Shown piece by piece: positions 7,121 to 14,121 of a DNA stretch of 22,652 bases. The notes under the pieces were generated by a model. That model was given only the letters and a program-made list of their open reading frames with translations. It was not told the origin of the DNA and did no database searches. Position 1 is the first letter of the stretch, and the number at the start of each line of letters is the position of its first letter. The stretch lies in NCBI GenBank assembly GCA_964601895.1, contig CAZROT010000021.1, forward strand, positions 1-22,652, in the 5' to 3' direction. The position numbers were made by a program, and so were the translations under genes. The DNA is from CAZROT01 sp964601895 (lineage in GTDB: Bacteria > Pseudomonadota > Gammaproteobacteria > Enterobacterales > Enterobacteriaceae).

Positions 7121-7779
7121 AATACTGGAAGATTAAAAGCTTCAAAATCTTCTACTATTAATGGTAGAGGACTGTCAGAAACTGCATTAAAACTATATGG
7201 CTGGCAATTAATGTGCGGTGTTTTTGAAAGAGTATAATCCAAAATAACTAATTCATAAATACCTAATCCGTTAAGGATTTCATTTGTAACCTGAAGGTTT
7301 TTATTCTTCTCCATCCAGCGGTTAAACTCTTGAACTTTTTCTATTGGATAATTCCACCCTTTATCGCAAAATATGCCATTCACTGAAATAATCCAATCGC
7401 CGTTATTAATAAACTCCTTGATAGAGGAATCACGTCCTTGCACAACAGTTTGAATAATGTTTTTTGCTCTGCTCAAGTTAATTACTGCAGATTGTAGAAA
7501 TAAGTCTTCCTCACCTTGTTCCTGATGCTCAAAAAAGACCGGCTGAAAAATTGGAACTCCAGCAAAAAATTGTTTATCCTTAAAACCATAGTCCGGGTAT
7601 TCATATCCATTTTGGGATTCATATCCTAAAACTATGTCAGTTGCCTCCTTGAGCAGCACATTATATTCATCTTCATTCCTTACACGAATCAATTTATTTA
7701 CGGCTGATGCCAATGCAGGATTGTATTCCACATTTTGTGAAAGCCCTATTAATTCTGGTATGTTGTATAAAAATGACAT
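7117..7779 (-). CDS. DUF6046-like tail/baseplate adaptor protein
   Basis: This 220-residue protein lies between the tape measure gene and the hub gene. The part at about 95-140 (LSRAKNIIQTVVQGRDSSIKEFINNGDWIISVNG) has the G(R)(D)..S.KEFI..GD(W/Y).I.I.G pattern seen in proteins that circle the tube tip (tail-initiator/hub adaptor group), and I believe it falls in DUF6046 of Bacteroidota phages. This is recalled, not searched. The start is 1 nt after the tape measure stop. It probably links tube to hub. The N-terminal third has no recognised motif. Confidence 0.55.
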   Translation of the reverse strand: MSFLYNIPELIGLSQNVEYNPALASAVNKLIRVRNEDEYNVLLKEATDIVLGYESQNGYEYPDYGFKDKQFFAGVPIFQPVFFEHQEQGEEDLFLQSAVINLSRAKNIIQTVVQGRDSSIKEFINNGDWIISVNGIFCDKGWNYPIEKVQEFNRWMEKNKNLQVTNEILNGLGIYELVILDYTLSKTPHINCQPYSFNAVSDSPLPLIVEDFEAFNLPVL

Positions 7780-7780
7780 A

Positions 7781-9874
7781 TTATCCGATTGCTACCTCAA
7801 AATCTCTTACTGCTGAGACTAAAGCTTCAGTTACTTGTTTTTTAATTGTTCCTACTGATTCCATCACGTTCGTAGTCGTAATATTTATATCTTTTACTAG
7901 GTTTTCAATCTTAACATTAATGTTTTTAAAATCTCCACCTTGTTTTGTTTCTTCTGATTTCATGCTGGCAGTGCCTACATTTGATGTCGAAGGAATCACA
8001 GATATAGGCTTATTTTTTGCTCCCTGCTCTTCGGCCTTTAATTGATTAATTTGACTTTCAAGCTGATCATAAAAAGGAATAACCTCAGATAGCTTTGCAT
8101 TAGACTCTGCTATTTGACCTTTTGTAGACGCCACTAAATCTCCCGAGCCTCTAAATCCTAAAAACTCTTTGGCAACACCGTCAGTGGTAGTTTTGTCAAA
8201 GTCATATTGTTTTTGTCTTTTTTTTAGTTCCTCCTTATCTCTTTTTTTAAGAAGGTTTGCATTATAAATTTCATCTTCAACCTGCCATTTTGAGGTTTTA
8301 AGTAAATCAAGTTTTTTCTTTCTCGCATCGGCTTCTTTTAAAGTTCCTGCAGTAACTTGATTGTCAATATCAGCCAATTGTTTGTCTAAAGACTTTTGTT
8401 TAGAAGACACAAATTTTTGTCCTTCTTTACCTCCAGTAGCTGCACCTTTTTGAAAAGCTTCTAAATTTTTGCTAGCCTGCACTGCTCCTGTAGCAACGTC
8501 CCACAATCTGACACCCACCGCTAAAATTCCAGCTGCAATTGCTCCCCATCCTATTCCCTTTGCTATAGAGCCAAGTCCTTTCATTGCTCCTCCTGCTCTG
8601 GTTGTTCCCTGTGTTAAATTTTCTGCAGAAACTGCCGTTGATTGAAACAAACCTTTAATGCTTGAAAATCCCGATTTAAACATTGAACCAATTGTTGCGA
8701 ATGAGCTTAAGGTTGTGGCAATTTCTGAAACTGGTGTTAAGAAGGCAGATGCTCCTCCTGTGGCGTTGAAAAATGAAAGCTTTGCATCATCAATTTTGGC
8801 CTGCATAACTGCCAACTTTTCTGCAGTCGTTTGCATCACCGCATTTGCCTGCTTTTGAGTTGTATTTGTGCCAATGATGGCTTTGGTCATTGTGTCTTGT
8901 GAATCAGCAGTTTCAATTAAAGCCGATGCCGCCTGCCCGTATTCTCCAAAAAGTGTGTTAATTAATGCGCTATCTTTTTTCAAAACAGGCTGTAACATTC
9001 TCATTTTTTCAGTGAATGAAACATTTTTATCTGCTAATTTCTCAACAGATACTCCAGCCTTTTCTAGCTCCTCTTTTGTTTTTTCAGGCATAAACCTGCC
9101 TTTCCCCAATTGGGTCAAAATCATTTTAAGAGCAGTTCCACCCTCAGCGCCCTTTTTACCAGCCTTATCCAGCGCTTGAATGGCAGAGTTCATTGTTTCA
9201 AATGAAAGCCCCGAAATTTTTGCCTGACCACCAACATTTTCAATCGCCTGCTTTATTGTTGGAAGTTCAGAAGATCCTTCTTTTGCCGCCGCCGACATGA
9301 TATTCATCATTCGGTTCATTTCTTTAGCAGCTAAGGTTGGGTTTTCCATTGAAACGCCATATTGATTCATGGCGGTTGTTAGAACCTCCGTTGCCGCTGT
9401 AGTATTTCCTCCCATTGTTTTTGAAAGAAGTGAAACATTTTTAGCCATGGCATCTAAAACCTTTGGCTGCTTGGCCAGCTCTGGAGTAAGCTGTGAGAGT
9501 AATAGTTTGTAGGATTCTAATGATTTAGCTGCGTTTCCTCCAAATTGTTTAGCATTATTTCTTGCTTTGTCTCCAATTTCATCTAGTGCTTTTCCACTTA
9601 GTCCTGTAATCGCTTGCAAGTCGCCCATTGAAGTATTAAAAGCGAGACCAGGAGCGTTTAAATCATTAAATCCTTGAGTAACATTTTGTAATCCTTGCGT
9701 AAAATTAACAAGTGAAATGTTTTTAATTGACTTTCCAATGCTATCAAAGGACTTTGTTGTATTTGATTCAATACCTTTAACGCTCTTCTCAAGAGAAATA
9801 AATTTAGCATGCAATTCATTTATTTGAGTAAAAATGCTATCTTTGATATCAATATTAATCTGAGCGTCTGCCAT
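7781..9874 (-). CDS. Tail tape measure protein
   Basis: This 697-residue protein is the largest in the window and sits where tape measure genes lie, after tube and chaperone genes. The first third matches the TP901-type tape measure core: FNTSMGDLQAITGLSGKALD, ARNNAKQFGGNAAKSLESYK and LTTAMNQYGVS, with a GKKGAEGGTALKMILTQLGK stretch (about 230-250). A hydrophobic run at about 437-460 (GWGAIAAGILAVGVRLWDV) is the usual membrane-inserting segment. Coiled-coil stretches follow (KKRDKEELKKRQKQ). Its length fixes tail length; at the usual rule of about 0.15 nm per residue a tail near 100 nm would result. Shadow frames on the plus strand inside it are not genes. Confidence 0.9.
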   Translation of the reverse strand: MADAQINIDIKDSIFTQINELHAKFISLEKSVKGIESNTTKSFDSIGKSIKNISLVNFTQGLQNVTQGFNDLNAPGLAFNTSMGDLQAITGLSGKALDEIGDKARNNAKQFGGNAAKSLESYKLLLSQLTPELAKQPKVLDAMAKNVSLLSKTMGGNTTAATEVLTTAMNQYGVSMENPTLAAKEMNRMMNIMSAAAKEGSSELPTIKQAIENVGGQAKISGLSFETMNSAIQALDKAGKKGAEGGTALKMILTQLGKGRFMPEKTKEELEKAGVSVEKLADKNVSFTEKMRMLQPVLKKDSALINTLFGEYGQAASALIETADSQDTMTKAIIGTNTTQKQANAVMQTTAEKLAVMQAKIDDAKLSFFNATGGASAFLTPVSEIATTLSSFATIGSMFKSGFSSIKGLFQSTAVSAENLTQGTTRAGGAMKGLGSIAKGIGWGAIAAGILAVGVRLWDVATGAVQASKNLEAFQKGAATGGKEGQKFVSSKQKSLDKQLADIDNQVTAGTLKEADARKKKLDLLKTSKWQVEDEIYNANLLKKRDKEELKKRQKQYDFDKTTTDGVAKEFLGFRGSGDLVASTKGQIAESNAKLSEVIPFYDQLESQINQLKAEEQGAKNKPISVIPSTSNVGTASMKSEETKQGGDFKNINVKIENLVKDINITTTNVMESVGTIKKQVTEALVSAVRDFEVAIG

Positions 9875-9986
9875 GAGTGACTATTTTATTGTTTTATCAG
9901 TTGTAACTTTTAGTTTTGTACTGGCTGTAATTTTCCTTGATATTTATTTCCCTTCAACACTTAAGAAGATTGTTTTTGGTATTAAA

Positions 9987-10516
9987 TCACTTTTTAAATA
10001 GCTTTGAAACTGCATTTAAAATAGCAACCTCAAATGTTTTATAAAGTATTTCGTTTTCGTAACCGATAATGAAAAGTGCCTCATTTGCTCTTCTTACAAA
10101 ATCATCTTCAGATAAAGTCCAAGGGTCGATGTGTAATTTTGATTGAATAAATGCTCCAAGCTTTCTAATTTCATCCTTACCATGTTCCTGGTTTATGAAA
10201 GTGGAGCTTAGTGCTTTTTTACCTCAGCCTCTCTTAACTGAAAAAATGAATCACAATACAACATAACAGTGTATTTTGCCTCATCATCTTGCCTGATTCT
10301 ATCGTCTCCTTTTATCCAACATCCGTTAAATAAAACCTCTAGATATCGAAACTTATCTTCACTGAAATTTGAAGCCGTGGCAAGCGTTACAATAGAAGGC
10401 TTTTTTAAATAGCAAACTGCTTTTTCTCCTTCATCATTAATTGCTACTTCAATTTCAATACAAGAGCCATGCTCCTTTTTTAATGCCTTAATTTGTGCTT
10501 CAGTTAATTTGTTCAT
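9987..10516 (-). CDS. Tail assembly chaperone, -1 frameshift extended product
   Basis: The 102-residue chaperone frame ends ...GTA AAA AAG CAC TAA. A -1 slip on A_AAA_AAG (10220-10214) enters a frame that is open for 75 more codons and stops at TGA 9989-9987, giving a 176-residue product. The extension reads as a real helical domain (for example GKDEIRKLGAFIQSKLHID, then DPWTLSEDDFVRRANEALF) and has no ATG of its own that would cover it. This is the arrangement of lambda G/GT, P2 E/E' and Mu gp41/gp42: both forms chaperone the tape measure protein during tail assembly and are absent from the virion. The gene order (tube, chaperone, tape measure) fits exactly. Confidence 0.85.
10208..10516 (-). 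CDS. Tail assembly chaperone, short (zero-frame) product
   Basis: This 102-residue protein is encoded between the tube and tape measure genes. It begins with a helical MNKLTEAQIKALKKEHGSC followed by beta strands (IEIEVAINDEGEKAVCYLKK) and a helical/acidic remainder. This form is the G-like product; the frameshifted form is listed separately. It begins 60 nt after the tube stop, and that gap holds a strong hairpin. An AGAGAGG stretch (10234-10228) sits 7 nt before the slippery heptamer, the spacing at which dnaX-type internal Shine-Dalgarno elements stimulate slippage, although Bacteroidota ribosomes use such sites weakly. Confidence 0.8.
   Translation of the reverse strand: MNKLTEAQIKALKKEHGSCIEIEVAINDEGEKAVCYLKKPSIVTLATASNFSEDKFRYLEVLFNGCWIKGDDRIRQDDEAKYTVMLYCDSFFQLREAEVKKH
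10214..10220 (-). promoter_or_regulatory. -1 frameshift slippery heptamer A_AAA_AAG
   Basis: The heptamer AAAAAAG is in exact X_XXY_YYZ phase with the zero frame (GTA AAA AAG). It is the most efficient known bacterial slippery site. Upstream AGAGAGG and a possible long-range 6-bp pairing downstream (10207-10202 with 10158-10153) may stimulate it; the latter is weak. Confidence 0.8.
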
Positions 10517-10538
10517 GTTTTGTTGTTTTAAAATTTTC

Positions 10539-10564
10539 AGAGAAGGACACGCATGTCCCTCTCT
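10539..10564. promoter_or_regulatory. Intercistronic hairpin between tube and chaperone genes
   Basis: An 11-bp stem with one mismatch (AGAGAAGGACA 10539-10549 with TGTCCCTCTCT 10554-10564, loop CGCA) lies in the 60-nt gap after the tube stop. On the minus strand it is followed by AT-rich DNA (GAAAATTTTAAAA) without a clean T-run, so it is at best a partial terminator. It may protect the 3' end of the abundant sheath-tube mRNA or lower chaperone expression. Confidence 0.55.
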
Positions 10565-10576
10565 AAAAATGATTTA

Positions 10577-11014
10577 TTAAAGTTGTCCGTGCCATTTGAT
10601 ATTTGACACAATCAATTCAAGAGGAACCTTTGACATTGTATCTCCTTGAGATAAATCTCTTGCGTTCGTTTTGAACTGGCAGTCTTTGATTACATCAGTA
10701 ACAGACTGTGCGCTACCTTCTGGAAGGAAAGTTACAATGATATCAAATGGAGGGATTTGTTGCATTCTTAAGCCTCCTGCTGCTTGCTGGATTCCAACTA
10801 CCTCATATTGAAATAATTCAAGAGAACATTTCGCCTCATAGTTTCCTACCCCACGATGGTCAACCATATTCCCAGCTCCATATTGGTTTTCAAGATTTAC
10901 AGAATCATCGTAAGATATTTTAACTACCCCAGTAACAACTCTGCCCAATAAACTCATTCTAATCGATGCGAATGAGTGTTGTATTCCGTTTATAAATGGT
11001 GTTATTTGTGACAT
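10577..11014 (-). CDS. Tail tube protein
   Basis: This 145-residue protein follows the sheath gene with a 4-nt gap, the standard sheath-tube pair of contractile tails. The sequence is beta-rich with the usual tube features: an N-terminal strand, a long central loop (NQYGAGNMVDHRGVGNYEAK) where tube monomers contact each other, then PPFDIIVTFLPEGSAQSVTD VIKDC and a closing ELIVSNIKWHG strand, in the pattern of gpM/gp19-fold proteins, where the C-terminal strand finishes the barrel. There is no signal peptide. The assignment rests on order, length and pattern. Confidence 0.75.
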   Translation of the reverse strand: MSQITPFINGIQHSFASIRMSLLGRVVTGVVKISYDDSVNLENQYGAGNMVDHRGVGNYEAKCSLELFQYEVVGIQQAAGGLRMQQIPPFDIIVTFLPEGSAQSVTDVIKDCQFKTNARDLSQGDTMSKVPLELIVSNIKWHGQL

Positions 11015-11018
11015 TTTT

Positions 11019-12245
11019 TTAAGAATTAAAAGGGTTAGAGAATCCGATGTTTACTGTAATTTGGCGTGCAGTTCCTGTAGGGATAAGAGTTAACTCCGTG
11101 TCCAAATTGGAGGTAGAAAGAATGTTCTGATTTTCATCAATAAGGAATGTAAAACCGCTCAACTCACCAGCCTTTAGCATTTGCTCATTGATGGCTTTAT
11201 TTCCAACCTCCTGAATTTCTTTTACAATTACTGGAGATAATTTTCCAGTAATGGGATCCACAGCAATTGGAGAATTTAAGTAGGGCAACAAAGCCGTACG
11301 AATTAATCTTGATGCCTTGTTAATTGTGCGGTTGTTTTCAATGTAGGCAAAATCTGAAGTAAGTGGAACTGCGCAATGCGAATCGTTGAAATAAACACCA
11401 GTTATTCCAACATGTTGCACAAAAAAGATATATCCTTTGGAGTTAAAATCTTCAATTTGTGCAAGGGTTCTATTTGGAAAAACAGGACTTCCACCAATAT
11501 AAGGTTTATTTATTCCGTCACCTTCTAGATTAAATTTTCGTACCCAAGACACGCTCTCGTTTACCTTCGCTAATGAAATTGCACCAAGTAAGGTACCAAC
11601 ATTAGCAGCATACTTAATTGCATTTGTCTCATCCTCTAGTGGAGCCGCAAAAGCTTGGCCTATCATCACCGATACATTTTGGCAATTTAGTTCTCGCAAA
11701 TTTATTGTATCCGCCAAGGTCGTTGAGATTGTTCCAATTGCCCCTAACACAATGTGTATTGGTCTATTTTGCTGAATTTCATGCTCTGCAAGTAGCTGTG
11801 CTTTTTGTACGGTTAAGATATCAATAGGTCCTGCAATTTCTTCAACTGCTAATGGATTAAATGCGATGGCCAATTGATTTATTTTTCCAGCGTTTTCTGC
11901 CAAAAAGGTTCTTATGACCGAGCTTGCACCTTCAGCTGGATCCATTAAGTCCTGACTTTCAACAGCTCTATTAAAGAAAACAACTTTTAAATCACCGTTT
12001 TTATTCATTCTAAAGAATTCCTTTATATGTGAAAAAACGTGGTAGCCCTCATTTGCATCAACTTCAGAGGTAATGCCGTGCGATATGGCATCCTCTAATG
12101 ATGTTAGCGTTACATGTTCTCCAACGCCAAAATCAATACCTATATCAGCATCCTCAACTCCGATTGCTATACCACTAACCATATCAGTTAGTGGTTCTCT
12201 TCGACCAAGTCCACCGTTAAGCTTGTTTATAATTACATTATTCAT
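11019..12245 (-). CDS. Contractile tail sheath protein, DUF2586 type
   Basis: This 408-residue protein begins MNNVIINKLNGGLGRREPLT, the start expected of DUF2586 proteins of Bacteroidota phages. The middle alternates strands and helices as in other sheath subunits (AIAFNPLA, IHIVLGAIGTIS, CQNVSVMIGQAFAAP), and GYIFFVQHVGITGVYFNDSH and the INKASRLIRTALLPYLNSPI region match the C-terminal core, which carries the arms that join neighbouring subunits. It lies directly upstream of the tube gene. The protein forms the contracting sheath; it is shorter than T4 gp18 because it lacks the outer domains. Confidence 0.85.
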   Translation of the reverse strand: MNNVIINKLNGGLGRREPLTDMVSGIAIGVEDADIGIDFGVGEHVTLTSLEDAISHGITSEVDANEGYHVFSHIKEFFRMNKNGDLKVVFFNRAVESQDLMDPAEGASSVIRTFLAENAGKINQLAIAFNPLAVEEIAGPIDILTVQKAQLLAEHEIQQNRPIHIVLGAIGTISTTLADTINLRELNCQNVSVMIGQAFAAPLEDETNAIKYAANVGTLLGAISLAKVNESVSWVRKFNLEGDGINKPYIGGSPVFPNRTLAQIEDFNSKGYIFFVQHVGITGVYFNDSHCAVPLTSDFAYIENNRTINKASRLIRTALLPYLNSPIAVDPITGKLSPVIVKEIQEVGNKAINEQMLKAGELSGFTFLIDENQNILSTSNLDTELTLIPTGTARQITVNIGFSNPFNS

Positions 12246-12270
12246 CTTAAAAAGATTAATGGTTTATTTA

Positions 12271-12657
12271 TTACTGTGCTGAAGCTTCCGCAGCCGCTTT
12301 TTCCTTTTGAGCAGTTTCAATCATCTCAACTAGTTGTGGATTTGTTTTTCCGTCTAGTTCCTCAATTCCAAGATCAATTGCAATTGCGGTTAATTCTGCC
12401 TTTGTTTTTTTGTTTAATGGCAATTCAACAACTTTTGTTTTTGTGTCTTCTTTAGAATCTTCATCTTTTTTATCCACAATTAAACCTTTTGAATTTGCCT
12501 CGGCATACTCAATTTGCTTTTTTGCACAATAATCTTTACAGGCATTTAAAGACTTCATTTCGAAAATCTGTCCGTCTGCCGTTACTAAGCATTTCTCCGC
12601 TTTAGTGTTTTTTAATACATGGTCAACATGCTCCTGGTTAAATTCAAATTTTTTCAT
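12271..12657 (-). CDS. Small protein with C-terminal HeH/SAP-like helical domain
   Basis: This 128-residue protein lies between the lysis cassette and the sheath gene. The N-terminal half (FNQEHVDHVLKNTKAEKCL, then DGQIFEM) looks like a small alpha/beta fold with two Cys near 40-44. A charged linker (KKDEDSKEDTKTK) leads to LNKKTKAELTAIAIDLGIEE LDGKTNPQLVEMI, a helix-extended loop-helix of the HeH/LEM/SAP/Rho-N type, which often binds nucleic acid or proteins. Proteins of this plan precede the sheath gene in many Bacteroidota Mu-like phages and may act in the neck or tail completion. No function is proven. It overlaps the spanin-like gene by 4 nt. Confidence 0.6.
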   Translation of the reverse strand: MKKFEFNQEHVDHVLKNTKAEKCLVTADGQIFEMKSLNACKDYCAKKQIEYAEANSKGLIVDKKDEDSKEDTKTKVVELPLNKKTKAELTAIAIDLGIEELDGKTNPQLVEMIETAQKEKAAAEASAQ

Positions 12658-13115
12658 CGCTTAATTTTTAAGATGATTAAATAAATGGTAATTACAATCC
12701 CAAGAATTGAAATGTATTTTACCCATGAATAAGATATTTTCCTATAAATTATAGGCTGCTTTGTTGCTTGAGTAGATTTATACTTCTCAAGACTTGTAAA
12801 TCTGTTTTCAATTAATTTAAGAATAGAATCACTTTGAGTACTAACTCTGTAAATGCCATCTCTGTAAATTAATTTCGTTGTGGTTCTGTCACCTCTAAAG
12901 GTTAACTGCCCCAGTTGCTTTAAAGCCTCAATTTGAAATTCATTTGTAAATGTGTCTCGCTTGATCAAAAGAGTATCAAGGTGAACAATGTTCCGATACA
13001 CAATTGAATCTCTGACCACTTCAGTGCGAATTACTTCCTTTTTGGGAAGTAATCCACAGGAAGCAGTAATTAAAACAGCCATGAACAATGAAGCAAATTT
13101 TAATGTGAATTTCAT
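12654..13115 (-). CDS. Spanin-like lipoprotein with C-terminal membrane helix (candidate u-spanin)
   Basis: This 153-residue protein has a lipoprotein signal peptide (basic start, hydrophobic 7-18, ITASC with Cys20) and, at the other end, a membrane helix at about 134-149 (YISILGIVITIYLIIL) followed by KIKR. An outer-membrane lipid anchor plus an inner-membrane C-terminal helix in one chain is the plan of unimolecular spanins such as phage T1 gp11 (131 residues mature), which fuse the two membranes at the end of lysis. The periplasmic part (about 110 residues) is rich in Thr, Arg and beta-prone segments, then helical. Threonine instead of Leu at the -3 lipobox position is acceptable in Bacteroidota. 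It directly follows amidase and a membrane protein gene with ATGA overlaps. The main alternative is a plain Rz1-like lipoprotein. Confidence 0.65.
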   Translation of the reverse strand: MKFTLKFASLFMAVLITASCGLLPKKEVIRTEVVRDSIVYRNIVHLDTLLIKRDTFTNEFQIEALKQLGQLTFRGDRTTTKLIYRDGIYRVSTQSDSILKLIENRFTSLEKYKSTQATKQPIIYRKISYSWVKYISILGIVITIYLIILKIKR

Positions 13116-13465
13116 TTTGATAGTTCTTTTTTAAGTTCCTTATAGTTTTTTTCGAGAAGGTTGTAGTCTTTCTCAATTTGAGTCAATTTTTTAAGCAATG
13201 CCTCATACTGGTCTGATATGGTTGTAAGTTGATTTTTTAGCTCTTTTATTTCCATGTCTCGGGTTGACAACATTTTCTCCAATCTCTCGGCAGAATCACT
13301 CCAAATTTTAATAGCTTTTTCAACATTCTCTAGCTCTGACTTTCTAGCCTCGAGCTCCTGCTCTCTTTCTTCTTTTTTCTGCTTCATTTTAAAAGCAGCC
13401 CATGTACCAAAAATGGTTACAAGAGGACCTAGTACATAGGTAAATATTCCTTCAGCTATACTCAT
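13112..13465 (-). CDS. Membrane-anchored coiled-coil lysis protein (holin or i-spanin candidate)
   Basis: This 117-residue protein has one membrane segment at about 8-26 (FTYVLGPLVTIFGTWAAF), then KMKQKKEERE and a coiled coil with heptad-like Leu/Ile spacing to the end (about 35-115). It overlaps the amidase gene by 4 nt and the spanin-like gene by 4 nt, so it belongs to the lysis cassette. The many basic residues right after the membrane helix predict, by the positive-inside rule, that the coiled coil stays in the cytoplasm. That fits a holin or regulator better than an i-spanin, whose coiled coil is periplasmic. I cannot settle between them from sequence. Confidence 0.6.
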   Translation of the reverse strand: MSIAEGIFTYVLGPLVTIFGTWAAFKMKQKKEEREQELEARKSELENVEKAIKIWSDSAERLEKMLSTRDMEIKELKNQLTTISDQYEALLKKLTQIEKDYNLLEKNYKELKKELSK

Positions 13466-14079
13466 CGTTGCTCAATTTTTTGAATAGTTCTTACTATTGT
13501 ATTTGCAATTTTTTCTTTCCCTTCAGAAGACATTAGTATTTTGCACTCCTTAAAATTTGTGTGAAACATGCTTTCAATTAGAAATGCAGGACATTTTGTT
13601 TTTAACACAGCAAACCACTCCTCTTTATCAACATCACCGTCCTTCATGTCCGTTCTTGCTTTTAAATCAGGAAATTCCGCTTTCATTTCTTGCATCCAAA
13701 TTGATGCGTATGAGTCGGATTCATTTTGTCCTGGTGCGGTAAAAACTTCATATCCATTTGCCTGCTCAGAACCTGCGGCATTAGAATGAACTGAAATCAA
13801 AATACATGGAGTTTTTGAGTTTGCCATATTACAGGCTTTAACTCTTTCACCAAGGCTAACATCTTTCCAGTCGCTAGGAGCAACTGTAAATGCGTACTTT
13901 ATGCCTAGATTTTTAAGTTTTTCAGCAACAAGCCTTACGATTTCTCTATTTCCAACTCCTTCAAAATAAACAGAGCCGTCTGCCCATTTCGGGCTTCTTT
14001 TACCTGAGGTAACATATTGTCCAGTTGAAGGATATATTCCTCCATGTCCAGGATCAAGTATATACGTTTTTTTGCTCAT
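13462..14079 (-). CDS. Endolysin: N-acetylmuramoyl-L-alanine amidase (Amidase_3)
   Basis: This 205-residue protein is an Amidase_3-type zinc amidase that cuts the bond between N-acetylmuramic acid and the peptide stem. Motifs in order: ILDPGHGG (zinc His12), FEGVGNREIVRLV (acidic zinc ligand, most likely Glu40), SVHSNAAG (His98), and FLIESMFHTN with catalytic Glu169. Length is normal for a single-domain endolysin. There is no signal peptide, so it needs a holin for release, and the next gene downstream is a membrane protein. It lies between the capsid gene and the tail genes. Confidence 0.9.
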   Translation of the reverse strand: MSKKTYILDPGHGGIYPSTGQYVTSGKRSPKWADGSVYFEGVGNREIVRLVAEKLKNLGIKYAFTVAPSDWKDVSLGERVKACNMANSKTPCILISVHSNAAGSEQANGYEVFTAPGQNESDSYASIWMQEMKAEFPDLKARTDMKDGDVDKEEWFAVLKTKCPAFLIESMFHTNFKECKILMSSEGKEKIANTIVRTIQKIEQR

Positions 14080-14121
14080 GACGGCTCTGTTTTTATCTGT
14101 CGGGGTTTATTTTAAAATGTG

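Noticed and set aside
7634..9179. Plus-strand ORFs inside the tape measure and DUF6046-like genes
   Set aside because: They are antisense shadows: no family resemblance, low-complexity residue content, and complete overlap with well-supported minus-strand genes.
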